From positions 62,001-126,000 of the forward strand of contig NZ_JADKYX010000018.1 of NCBI RefSeq assembly GCF_016093545.1: DNA of 64,000 nucleotides, in the 5' to 3' direction. The DNA is from Massilia rhizosphaerae. Its GTDB lineage: Bacteria; Pseudomonadota; Gammaproteobacteria; Burkholderiales; Burkholderiaceae_D. Position numbers and translations under genes: made by a program. Below are positions 20,801 through 26,707 of this stretch, piece by piece; the stretch's first letter is position 1; every line of letters starts with the position of its first letter. The notes under the pieces were generated by a model. It did no database searches, was not told where the DNA came from, and saw only the letters and a program-made list of their open reading frames with translations.

Positions 20801-22813
20801 CGACGCGAACAGCACGAACCAATCGAGTGCCGCGTCGCGCGTGGCGTCGTCCAGGTTGAGCGTGCCGCGCACCTTCGGCGCCAGCACCTGCATGAATTCG
20901 TCGGAGGTCTTGTTCACGACCAGGCTGTCGCTGGCCATGCCGGCGCAGTGCAGCACGCCGTCCAGCTGTCCATGCCGCTCGACGATGCCGGCCACGAGCC
21001 GCGCCACCTGGTCATGGTCGTCGAGATCCAGCCGGCGGTACTCGACGACGGCATCCTCGTCCCGGGCCGCCTGCTGCGCGAGCCGCTCGAACGCCTGCGC
21101 CTTGGCGCCTGCCAGTTCCGCGCGGCCCGTCAGGACGATCCTGGCCCGGCGCGCGAGAGAGAGAATCTCGCGGGCGAACAGGACGCCCAGGCCGCCGAGC
21201 CCTCCGGTGATCAGGTACACGCCGCCGTCCTTGAACGCGACACCCGCATCCGCCGCGGCGCCGGCGGCGGGACGCCACCGCAACACATGCCGCGCGCCGC
21301 GCACGTACAGGACCACCGCGTTGTCGAGCCGTTCGCGCTCGAAGCGCAGCCGCTCGGCGAGCGTGGCCGGCGCCCGTCCGTTGGTGAGTACGATCTGGCC
21401 GACGAAATGCGGATTCTCGTCGGACGCGCTCTTGAGCAGGCCGGACAGGCCAGCCAGCAGCGCGGGTTCCGGCTGGTTGGACACCAGCAGCTGCAGCAGC
21501 ACGCGTTCGCGCGGCTGCGCGGCGAGGATTGCCTTCACCTTCTCGAAACATGCCAGCGCGTAGGCGGCATAGCGTTCGCCGATTCCCGCCGGCGGCGCCT
21601 GCAGCAGGTGCGCGCAGTGGGCGCCGTCCAGCAGCGCCGCGAGCTGCCCGGCGTTGACGTCGGCCATCTCGCACAGCGCCACGTGATGCGCGCCGAGCGG
21701 CGGCACCGGTCCGGCGTCGCCGCAGCTGGACGCCGGCGCCGGTTCCCAGACGGGGCTGACGAACAGGTGCGCGGCCGCGTCGACGGGCGCCGGCGCGGCA
21801 TCGGGCGCGCTCGTTTCCGGAGCCGCGACAGTCTCCTCCGCCGCCTCGTCGATCCAGTGGCGTTCGCGCGCGAACGGATAGGTCGGCAGGCTGACGCGGC
21901 GCGGCGGCGCCGTATCCGCGGCGCGCACGGCGCGCCAATCGACGTCGCAGCCGGACGCCCACAACGCGCCCAGCTGCGCCCAGTCCGCGTTGGCAGAGGC
22001 CTGGGCGACCCGCGCCTGCGCGGCCGCGGCCTCGCCTGCGGCGAGCCTGGCCACGCCCGACCACGTGCCGGCGGCGGCGTCGCGCACGAGCCAGCGCTGC
22101 AACTTGTACCGCAGGTCGTCCAGCCCGGTCACGACGATGGCCAGGCGCGCCTTCATCGGCGTGCGCGCCGCCTGCCAGGTGTGGATGGCGTCCGCCAGCG
22201 TGATCCCGGGCGGCGGCGACGCGAGCCATTGCGCGACCTTCGCCGCATAGGCGTCGAGACGTTCCGCGCTGGCCGCGGACAGCACGAACAGGTGGCTGCG
22301 GGTGGCGTAGGCGACCAGCACGCCGGGACCGGCGTCCGCCGGCCGGCCGGAGGACGCCGGGTCGAGGACGACGGCGCCGTGCGCCACGTGCCACGCGACG
22401 TCGTCTTCCCGGACGATGCCGACGACACGTTCCACGTCCGGCGCGCGCAAACAGATGTCCAGCACCCGCGCAAGCAGCGCGTCGGCGGTACCGGCCGGCG
22501 CCTGCGGGTCGACGTGCAGCGCCAGCAGTTGCACCACCGGCCCCGCGGGATCGTGCGGCCGCTGGACGTCGGCCGCGCCGCGGCCCGCCAGCGCGTCCGT
22601 GCCCGCGATGCGCTGGGTGTAGAGGACCCCCATCACCCGGCCGTCGTGTTCGACGACGAGCTGGCCGGCCGCGTATTTTTTCAGGCGGGCGCGGATCTGC
22701 TGGCGCGTGGCCCGGCCGGCCGGCGCGCACGCCGTCTCCAGCTCGACCAGCCGGGGCACATCGTCATCGGTGGCCTGGCGCGCCACGTCATCGTCGTTCA
22801 TCGAGACACTCAT
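11813..22813 (-). CDS. Trans-AT PKS: GNAT-KR-ACP-KS-DH-KR-cMT-ACP-KS-DH*
   Basis: 3666 aa. Approximate order: GNAT-type loading domain 1-175 (RPARATRQQIRARL-like region, GVLYTQRI); a linker normally found after a KS (FVLSAASAERLDAYAAKV ... LPTYPFARERHWI); KR1 330-780 (GGLGGLG, FASAAGVFG, Tyr in QADYAAANG); ACP1 near 833 (YGIDSI); KS1 923-1354 (TMCSSS, EAHGTGT, KSNIGH); DH 1538-1757 (HRVRGAKILP and HPSLMDGALQ, both catalytic motifs intact); KR2 around 2041-2264 (GGAGGIG, Tyr in QSNYAAG); C-methyltransferase 2380-2637 (EIGAGTGGTT); ACP2 near 2709; KS2 2788-3207 (TACSSS, EAHGTGT, KSNIGH); DH-like from 3374 with the motif His replaced. There is no AT. It ends without ACP, so the last module probably continues on the ECH-ECH-ECH-ACP start of the 2834-aa PKS. 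An alternative start lies four codons later. Confidence 0.93.
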   Translation of the reverse strand: MSVSMNDDDVARQATDDDVPRLVELETACAPAGRATRQQIRARLKKYAAGQLVVEHDGRVMGVLYTQRIAGTDALAGRGAADVQRPHDPAGPVVQLLALHVDPQAPAGTADALLARVLDICLRAPDVERVVGIVREDDVAWHVAHGAVVLDPASSGRPADAGPGVLVAYATRSHLFVLSAASAERLDAYAAKVAQWLASPPPGITLADAIHTWQAARTPMKARLAIVVTGLDDLRYKLQRWLVRDAAAGTWSGVARLAAGEAAAAQARVAQASANADWAQLGALWASGCDVDWRAVRAADTAPPRRVSLPTYPFARERHWIDEAAEETVAAPETSAPDAAPAPVDAAAHLFVSPVWEPAPASSCGDAGPVPPLGAHHVALCEMADVNAGQLAALLDGAHCAHLLQAPPAGIGERYAAYALACFEKVKAILAAQPRERVLLQLLVSNQPEPALLAGLSGLLKSASDENPHFVGQIVLTNGRAPATLAERLRFERERLDNAVVLYVRGARHVLRWRPAAGAAADAGVAFKDGGVYLITGGLGGLGVLFAREILSLARRARIVLTGRAELAGAKAQAFERLAQQAARDEDAVVEYRRLDLDDHDQVARLVAGIVERHGQLDGVLHCAGMASDSLVVNKTSDEFMQVLAPKVRGTLNLDDATRDAALDWFVLFASAAGVFGNAGQADYAAANGFLDQFAVYRNRLVDGKERRGHTLALDWPLWQDGGMAIAAPVLASLHRTTGLTPLSTATGLRIFHASLAARCGQAMVLEGDGDRIRAMVANAPLTARVHAARRAQPAVDAGRLKDATLQQMRRLFADTTKRAAAKIDADEELAVYGIDSIIIGNLNLALAKVFGEIPKTLFFEFKTLAEVADYFVRACPAECAAWTGLDGQEAAPAIEPAAPQPAAPAIRASAPAGRALAPGAAEQEPIAIIGISGIYPQAADLDAFWANLQAGRDCIGEIPADRWALDGFYEPDVERAVEQGKSYSKWGGFIEQFADFDPLFFNISPREAMNMDPQERLFLQECWRALEDAGYTRADLKHKYGRRVGVFAGITKPGYNLYALHAPQAGEPFLPYTSFSSAANRISYFFDITGPSMPVDTMCSSSLVAIHEACEHIRRGDCELAFAGGVNLYLHPYTYKWLCSHRMLSRDGACRSFGVGSNGFVPGEGVGTVLLKPLSRALADRDHIHGVILATHVNHGGRTNGYTVPSPKAQADLIRAAIDKAGIKAADVGYVEAHGTGTALGDPIEIAGLQQAFAADGVAPGACRIGSAKSNIGHLEAAAGIAGLTKVLLQMKHQQLAPSLHADVLNPNIAFDRTPFRVNTRLAAWDAPAGGHRVAGISSFGAAGANAHVLVQEAPATGPACDAPVAEPAVVVLSARSADQLGQRARDLLRFIRGADRPLDLAALAYTLQVGREAMAHRLCMLAGSVGEVADKLQAWLDGATDVAELYQGQAADGDDGLQLFGGDEDFRETLDKWLARRKFANLADVWARGIDVDWDKLYGPIHPPRLALPTYPFEKTRLWVDAVVATGHARTAGAAVLHPLVHANVSDFAGQRYRSVLEGDEAFLRDHRVRGAKILPAVAYLEMARMAMTLAAGEPAPGTVLELRNTAWPAPLAVDGPTEVGIALHPGPDGQADFEIRAGASAQVLHCQGQAAFVRATPAARLDLDALKAALNGGREDGAAIYDDFRAMGVDFGAAHRAVETVWLGRGELLAKLALPDAVRHDAGRYGLHPSLMDGALQASMSLMDDAIRLSRQPFLPFALDVLRVFAPCTGEMYAWLRRAPGAADGAGLVRFDVDLVDRDGALCAQMHGFTSRVLDEEGARPEPGARAQLHSLAPVWTRVTPPAPAAPARVLLAGGDDATLAWLRAAYPDARRIDLAEQTGVAALAARLDEQPFDHLLWVAPALEPGADGIAAAQEAGVLAVFRLAKALLALDYAHQALRWTLVARGTEAVTPGDAVAPAHAGIVGLAGSLGNEYPDWEIGVLDVDDLAAVAPGRCLAWAGNGREGVLALRGGEWFRRDLARVAAMPEPAAPYRQRGVYVVVGGAGGIGQAWSRFMIEQYDARLVWIGRRPLDADIQAAIETLGRCGTAPLYIAADAADLAALAAARDRILQTYPAIHGIVHSAIDLQDQSVALMDEAMFRASLAAKLDVSVNLDAVFGGLDLDCMLFFSSLISFTTGAGQSNYAAGCTFKDSFARAIEARRPYPVKVMNWGYWGNVGVVADDFHNERMARMGIASIEAPEAMEALQRFAGSAWPQMAVVKTLDPAVIDALAPADTVACHPAHGPALLPRVADAVRAACAARPAAQLRQDLLGERTRAMAGDILASTLASLGAQGASGVDARWLAASERHVREHACRVMPLAEAWAAWEVGKRGWLVNPNLNAQIALLETCLRALPDILAGRRRATDVMFPDSSMALVEGVYKGHALADHANDVLGAALCAGIERRLAADQGARIRILEIGAGTGGTTARILPALQRFAGAIDEYCYTDLSKAFLMHAEEHYRPRLASLRTALFDVSQPLAAQGMAPDRYDFVLATNVLHATRDIRETLRNAKALLHRHGVLFVNEMCGWSLFSHLTFGLLEGWWLYEDEALRLAGSPGLAPASWQAALEQEGFEAVSFLADDVHELGQQVIAASSDGQVRQRIAASPAQDAGAVAAAVPAPAAGGDVRPAASLREQCIAYLQGVVASTLKMEVAQVAPGRPLTDFGLDSILVVGLTNQLRKVFPGVASTLFFEVRNVAALADHLLEHKREHVEALFGAASARAPAPAQAPVRPIRTAPAAAGGIFDVAIIGVSGRYPEAPDLDAFWRNLADGRNCVTEIPSDRWDWKAWFDPEKGKHGKTYTRWGGFLRDIDCFDPLFFRISPKEAKLMDPQERLFLETCYHAIEDAGYTPDTLGAPDRIGVFAGVMNARYNPQPLYYSIANRVSFVLNFQGPSMAVDTACSSSLTAIHLALESLYSGLSECAIAGGVNLIVDPVHYLELSSLTMLSEGRECKSFGAGADGFVDAEGVGAVILKPLAAAERDGDHIYGVIKASAVNAGGRTNGYTVPNPVAQAAVVAKALERARVDAADIGYIEAHGTGTALGDPIEIAGLTRAFERFTRERQFCAIGSLKSNIGHCESAAGIAALTKVLLQMKHGKLVPSLHADVGNPEIDFAATPFRLQRSLQDWPRPRRAAGGAHGAHGEMPRMAGISSFGAGGANAHLVVQEYVGTAPQRMAPGPVVVPLSARTAEQLALKARSLLDFVRRTGPDLADVAYTLQVGREALEERMAVVAATPAELEERIHACLRGDAAGGGAWRGRVKRGHEAAGPVADASAAGLAEAWTRGAAVDWQRLHEGGRPRRISLPVYPFARERYWRARTDLAQPRATRDVLHPLLHRNVSDIRQQRYRSDFTGGEFFVTQLGDARVVPPLAYLEMARAAVDDARRSVPAAIRARQALELSGVAWAEPMTIEPGRQLHVALFAQDDDRLGVEIYSAGDGLDEIIHCQGQACFAAVPAPAPVDLARLSARMRAGSGGLYRGDGELLAELALPAALAADPEAASADLVLHPAVLDAALRAAAGLLDPGVEAVLPWSLESLNVLGTCTTGMFAWVRRAGARLDIDLCDRHGTVCVQLRGLAHGCETPAPAPAPAAAADGAIVLAAPAAPGFAPAAPAGVPRISLSMD

Positions 22814-22831
22814 GCGTCTGTCCTTGCGAAG

Positions 22832-23563
22832 TCAGTTGCGGGCGAGCTGGCGTTGTTCGTGCAGCTCCGTGATGAACAGCGGCTTGCCGTTCCGGTACTT
22901 GTCCTTCTTGAGCATGGCGCGCATCTTTGCCGACTCGTCATGCGCCACACCAGGCATCACGAGGTTCTGCACGACGTACGGCAGCCCCAGGTCCATTTCG
23001 GACAGCAGTTGCAGGTCGACGCCGCCCGTCTCCAGCGGCGTGAGCGTGAAATTGTCGCTGAGGTGCACCACGCGCGGGATGCCCGGATCGGGGGCGCGCT
23101 TGTTGGGCGCCGCGTAGACGTTGATGTCGACCTTCTTCGTGACCGGGTCCTGCACGTATTCGTTCACGATCATGACGTCCAGCTTGCCGAACGGCTTCAG
23201 GTCCAGCTTGTAGGTGTCGTACGCATAGAACATCGGATCGGCCGTGACCTGCTCCAGCCGCCGGATGTCGGACGCGCCGACGTCGTAGCCGGTATTCAGG
23301 TTGCTCATGTAGTACACGATGTCGGACAGCCTGGCGTCCAGGTGCATCTCGACCTTGTATTTCAACAGGCTGTAGCCCGGCGTCTTCATGCTCCACACGC
23401 GGATGCCGTCCTTGTCGCTGACCAGCCGCCACCGGCTCGATCCCGAGCCGACCCACGCGACGTGGGCCACGACCAGCACGGCGACCAGGCCGAGCACCCA
23501 TTTGCCCCCACGCCTGGCGAATCGCCGGAATCGCCCCTGTTCCTTGACGCTTGCATCGTTCAT
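22832..23563 (-). CDS. START-like domain protein with N-terminal membrane anchor
   Basis: 243 aa. A basic N-terminus (RFRRFARRGGK) and one hydrophobic span (WVLGLVAVLVVAHVAWVG) anchor it. The rest resembles START/polyketide-cyclase-like lipid-binding folds (WRLVSDKDGIRVWS, YSLLKYKVEM, YDVGASDIRRLE). It is a paralog of the next gene upstream in the operon (same anchor, DGI/VxVxS/T, LLKxK/RxxxxxxxxL pattern). START proteins bind hydrophobic ligands; two in a PKS operon suggest product binding, transfer or cyclisation at the membrane. It ends 18 bp before the 3666-aa PKS start. Ligand unknown. Confidence 0.7.
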   Translation of the reverse strand: MNDASVKEQGRFRRFARRGGKWVLGLVAVLVVAHVAWVGSGSSRWRLVSDKDGIRVWSMKTPGYSLLKYKVEMHLDARLSDIVYYMSNLNTGYDVGASDIRRLEQVTADPMFYAYDTYKLDLKPFGKLDVMIVNEYVQDPVTKKVDINVYAAPNKRAPDPGIPRVVHLSDNFTLTPLETGGVDLQLLSEMDLGLPYVVQNLVMPGVAHDESAKMRAMLKKDKYRNGKPLFITELHEQRQLARN

Positions 23564-23593
23564 TTCATCGTTCCCTTCCGAATGGGCCGCGGC

Positions 23594-24295
23594 TTACAGT
23601 TCACGCACCGAGACCAGGCTGACTTTCTGGTATTTGTCCTTCAAGACGAGCTTGCGCTGGTCGCGGATGCCCTGGAACATGAACGCCGGCATCGCGAGAT
23701 TCGCCAGCGGATAGAACAGGCCCATGTCCACGTCGCCCGTCACTTCCCACTGCACCTCGCCGCCAGGCAGCGGCGTCAGGCGGAACATATTGTTCAAGTG
23801 GGTGACGCGCGTGGTGCCGGGTGTCGGCGGAATCTTGCTGGGCGCCGCCTGCACGTTGATCAGCACCTCCTTCGTCTTCGGGTCCTGCGCGTAGTTGAGC
23901 AGGCACACGAGTTCCTTGGTGCCGAACGGCGGCGGCATCGGCTGCTCGACCTTGAAGTAGGCGCGGTACACGGACGGGTTTTCGATGCGGTCGAAGATGC
24001 GGAAGTGCTGGCCGCCGAAGTCGTCGTTCGTCGATTCGTCGCCGCGGAACAGGAACACGGAACTCGCCAGGCTCGTTTTCACGCGCGTCGTGGCGCGGAA
24101 CTTGAGCAAGGTGGCGCCGGGTTCCTTCAGCGTGTAGACCTGGACGCCGTCCTCGTCGCGGACCTTCTGCCATTGCCCCGAGCCGGACGCCTTCCACGCC
24201 AGGTGCGCGACGCCGCCGAGTACCAGCAGCGCCAGCGTGCCGGGCACGAACCACCGGCGCACTGCGCCGAACAATTTTCGCAATATTTTTTTCAT
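23594..24295 (-). CDS. START-like domain protein with N-terminal membrane anchor (paralog)
   Basis: 233 aa from the ATG at 24295 (MKKILRKLFG). One membrane span (WFVPGTLALLVLGGVAHLAW) is followed by a START-like domain with WQKVRDEDGVQVYTLK and LLKFRATTRVK. The in-frame open region continues far upstream, but that part is the antisense of the oxidoreductase gene and is not coding. It is paralogous to the gene at 22832-23563. A repeat hairpin lies in the ~130-bp gap before it. A role in binding or moving the hydrophobic product is inferred from family and context only. Confidence 0.7.
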   Translation of the reverse strand: MKKILRKLFGAVRRWFVPGTLALLVLGGVAHLAWKASGSGQWQKVRDEDGVQVYTLKEPGATLLKFRATTRVKTSLASSVFLFRGDESTNDDFGGQHFRIFDRIENPSVYRAYFKVEQPMPPPFGTKELVCLLNYAQDPKTKEVLINVQAAPSKIPPTPGTTRVTHLNNMFRLTPLPGGEVQWEVTGDVDMGLFYPLANLAMPAFMFQGIRDQRKLVLKDKYQKVSLVSVREL

Positions 24296-24341
24296 CTGCT
24301 TTCGTTCTCCTGATGTACTGGTTAGCCGGGCCTGGAATCCA

Positions 24342-24417
24342 GTAGGGTGGGCACCCCTGTGCCCACCAAACGTATGCGTCGCAGTAACGCACGGTGGGCA
24401 CAGGGTGCCCACCCTAC
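24342..24417. repeat. REP/MITE-like inverted repeat between operon genes
   Basis: Left arm 24342-24367 and right arm 24393-24417 are near-perfect inverted copies of GGTGGGCACAGGGTGCCCACC plus flanking GTAGG/CCTAC. About 25 bp (containing cgtatgcgtcgcagtaacg) separate them. Each arm is itself dyad-symmetric (GGTGGGCAC/GTGCCCACC). It fills the only long gap inside the operon, between the GMC-like gene and the first START-like gene. The form is that of a dispersed extragenic palindrome; it may also stabilise or attenuate mRNA. Confidence 0.75.
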
Positions 24418-24429
24418 CGGGACAGGTTC

Positions 24430-25734
24430 TTAGGCCGTGACGGTGTCGGATGGCGCCACCGCGGCAGCGACACGTGGCTGCAGCGCGTCCGCCAGATGGT
24501 TCGCCAGCCGGCCGGCCAGGCACACCAGCAGGACCAGCGGCGTGATCGTCACGTCGGGCACCAGCGACTGGTCGCACACGTACAGATTCGGGATGCGGGT
24601 CTGCAGGTCGCGGTCGAGGTGTTCGCCGATCCACAGCACGCCGCCCGGCGTGCCGGCCACGTACTTGGAACGGAACAGGCGGCGGGCGCCCGCGTACTCC
24701 AGGATCTTGCGGGCGATCCCTTCGGCCGCCGCCAGCTTGTCCAATTCGGCCGGCAACAGACGCTTGCTGTAATTGCCGTTCGCGTCGATGCGCCCGCCCA
24801 GCGTGTCGTTCAAGGCGACTGCCACGGACACGGTGCTCGCGTGCGCGAACAGGCGGGTCGGCTTCAGGTTGGACAGCATGAAGAGCTTGAACAGCGACGC
24901 CGTCATCGCGCCGTCGCCCAGGGTGACGCCGTTCCCGAGGTCGCACTCCGTCATCCCGAGGAAGGCGTCGCGGCCCGCCAGGCCCGGCACGCTGCCGAAC
25001 ACCATGAACGCCGGCTTGCAGAAGAAGCCGCGGCTGCCGACGTCGTCGATGCCGGCGTCGATCAACAGCTTCGGCGTGGCCGGCGAACCCGCGCACAGCA
25101 CGATCTTCTTGCCGTAGGCCTTGCGCATGCCGCCGCCCTGCTTGTGGAAATATTCGACGCCGACGGCGCGCCCGTCCTCGACGATGACCCTGGCCACCCT
25201 GGCCCGGGTGGCCAGCATGGCGCCGCCCGCCACCGCCTCGTCGACGAACGTCGCGGCCTTCCACTTGGCCTCGTACGCATAACGCCCCTGCGGGCACTGC
25301 GACGGGTCGATCAGCATCGGATGCGTCTTCATCGGATAGCCCAGCGCACGCGCGCTGTCGCGCACGACGAGCGACTGCGGCGGCAGGAAGTCGTCCGACA
25401 CCTCGGCGATCGGTAGTCGACGGCGCGCCTCGTCCAGCTCGCGCGTGAGGTCGATGCCCAGCTTGTCGAAGGTCTCGGCCGTCGGCAGCTTGCAGACGCC
25501 GAAGTAGATGCTGGTCGCGCCGCCGACGGTGTATGCGGTCGTCGCTTTCATGCCCGCGGCCACCGGGAACTCCCGGGCGATGGCGGCGATGGCGGACAGC
25601 TTCTCCGACAGCGGCCGCTGCGCCCCGCGCTCCAGCAGCAGCACCTTCACGCCGCGCCGGCTCAAGTCCCGGGCCAGCGTGGCGCCGCTGGCGCCCGTGC
25701 CCACGATGATGACGTCGAATTCGTTATTGTCCAT
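24430..25734 (-). CDS. GMC-family-like FAD oxidoreductase
   Basis: 434 aa. The N-terminal dinucleotide fold is clear (VIIVGTGASGATLARDLSRRGVKVLLLERG). The C-terminal GMC-type block (NLYVCDQSLVPDVTITPLVL ... ANHLADAL) supports a GMC oxidoreductase. The protein is short for the family (often 500-550 aa) and lacks an obvious HPxGTxRM signature, having GGVLWIGEHLD instead. The substrate cannot be inferred; oxidation of an alcohol on the polyketide is plausible. It lies 19 bp after the SDR stop in the long operon, so the two redox enzymes may act in sequence. Confidence 0.8.
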   Translation of the reverse strand: MDNNEFDVIIVGTGASGATLARDLSRRGVKVLLLERGAQRPLSEKLSAIAAIAREFPVAAGMKATTAYTVGGATSIYFGVCKLPTAETFDKLGIDLTRELDEARRRLPIAEVSDDFLPPQSLVVRDSARALGYPMKTHPMLIDPSQCPQGRYAYEAKWKAATFVDEAVAGGAMLATRARVARVIVEDGRAVGVEYFHKQGGGMRKAYGKKIVLCAGSPATPKLLIDAGIDDVGSRGFFCKPAFMVFGSVPGLAGRDAFLGMTECDLGNGVTLGDGAMTASLFKLFMLSNLKPTRLFAHASTVSVAVALNDTLGGRIDANGNYSKRLLPAELDKLAAAEGIARKILEYAGARRLFRSKYVAGTPGGVLWIGEHLDRDLQTRIPNLYVCDQSLVPDVTITPLVLLVCLAGRLANHLADALQPRVAAAVAPSDTVTA

Positions 25735-25753
25735 GGCAAGCCGTCCCCGTGGT

Positions 25754-26707
25754 CTACAGTTCCCTGGACTTGATCCAGGCGATCGTGTCGTGCAGCGTTT
25801 CCTCGACCGGCCGCGGTTGCCAACCCAGTTCGGTCCGGATCCGGCTGTCCGAATAGCGGTAAGGCTGCCCGACCAGTTCGACCGGCATGCCGGCCTTGTC
25901 GGCGAGCGCGCGCGCCTCGTCGAGCGTGAGCGTGCGTTGCGGGACCAGCATGTCGGGGTCGAGCGCGGCCACGGAGTCGACCAGGTCCGGCACGTGCGTG
26001 CCCGTCACCAGGTAGCGCCCGCGCGCCGCCGCGTTTTCGTAGGCGAGGATGTGGGCGTCGGCCACGTCGCGCACGTCCACCGCGCTGAGTTGCACGGGCA
26101 CGCGGAACGGCACCTGGTTGTTGACCAGCGCGCCGATGTTGACGGTGCTCGGCGTGTGCTTGTAGAAGTTCGGCCCGAGGATGATGCTGGGGCACAGCGC
26201 GACGAGGTCCAGGCCGCGCTCCTCGGCATAGGTCCACGCCGCCAGCTCGCTCTCCAGCTTCGAGCGGCAATAGGGATCGGCCGGATCGGCCCAGTCCTCT
26301 TCGGTCAGCGGCTGCTGCGGGCTGCCGCCGAAGCCGACGGCGGCGATGCTGCTCGTCATGACGACGCGCCCCACCCCGAGTTCGGCCGCGAGCCGCAACA
26401 CGGTCTGGCTGCCTTCCGTATTGTTGGCCACGATGCCATGGCCATGTCCCTGCTCGTCGTAGTGGTACAGCGCGGCGACCTGGAATACGCCGTCCATGCC
26501 CGTCATCGCGCGGCGCACGGCCGCCTCGTCGCGGATGTCGGCCTGGTGGACGTCGACCGGATAGCCGTCGAAGATGCCGAAGCCGGCGGCCTCCTCGGGA
26601 TTGCGCACGGTGACGCGGACCTCGTATCCCCGGTCGCACAGGCGCTTGGCGAGGGTATTGCCGACGTGGCCGTTGCCGCCGGTGACCAGAACCTTGTTAC
26701 GCTTCAC
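25754..26707 (-). CDS. Extended SDR, dihydroflavonol-4-reductase-like
   Basis: 317 aa. NAD(P) site VTGGNGHVGNTLAKRL at the N-terminus; TSSIAAVGFGG and YCRSKLESE supply the SDR Ser and YxxxK residues; late NGF-like and SRIRTELGWQPRPVEET blocks fit the extended NAD-epimerase/DFR group. Such enzymes reduce ketones or aldehydes or epimerise sugars. Its start overlaps the stop of the thioester-reductase megasynthase by 11 nt, so translation is coupled. That suggests it acts on the aldehyde or alcohol released there, which is inference. Confidence 0.83.
   Translation of the reverse strand: MKRNKVLVTGGNGHVGNTLAKRLCDRGYEVRVTVRNPEEAAGFGIFDGYPVDVHQADIRDEAAVRRAMTGMDGVFQVAALYHYDEQGHGHGIVANNTEGSQTVLRLAAELGVGRVVMTSSIAAVGFGGSPQQPLTEEDWADPADPYCRSKLESELAAWTYAEERGLDLVALCPSIILGPNFYKHTPSTVNIGALVNNQVPFRVPVQLSAVDVRDVADAHILAYENAAARGRYLVTGTHVPDLVDSVAALDPDMLVPQRTLTLDEARALADKAGMPVELVGQPYRYSDSRIRTELGWQPRPVEETLHDTIAWIKSREL

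Noticed and set aside
11783..24313. A plus-strand open frame of over 4000 codons opposite the 3666-aa PKS, and similar ones at 1173-4841, 5004-11786 and 26574-33128
   Set aside because: They are Arg/Ala/His/Gln-rich, have no family motifs and mirror the high-GC codon pattern of the minus-strand PKS genes.
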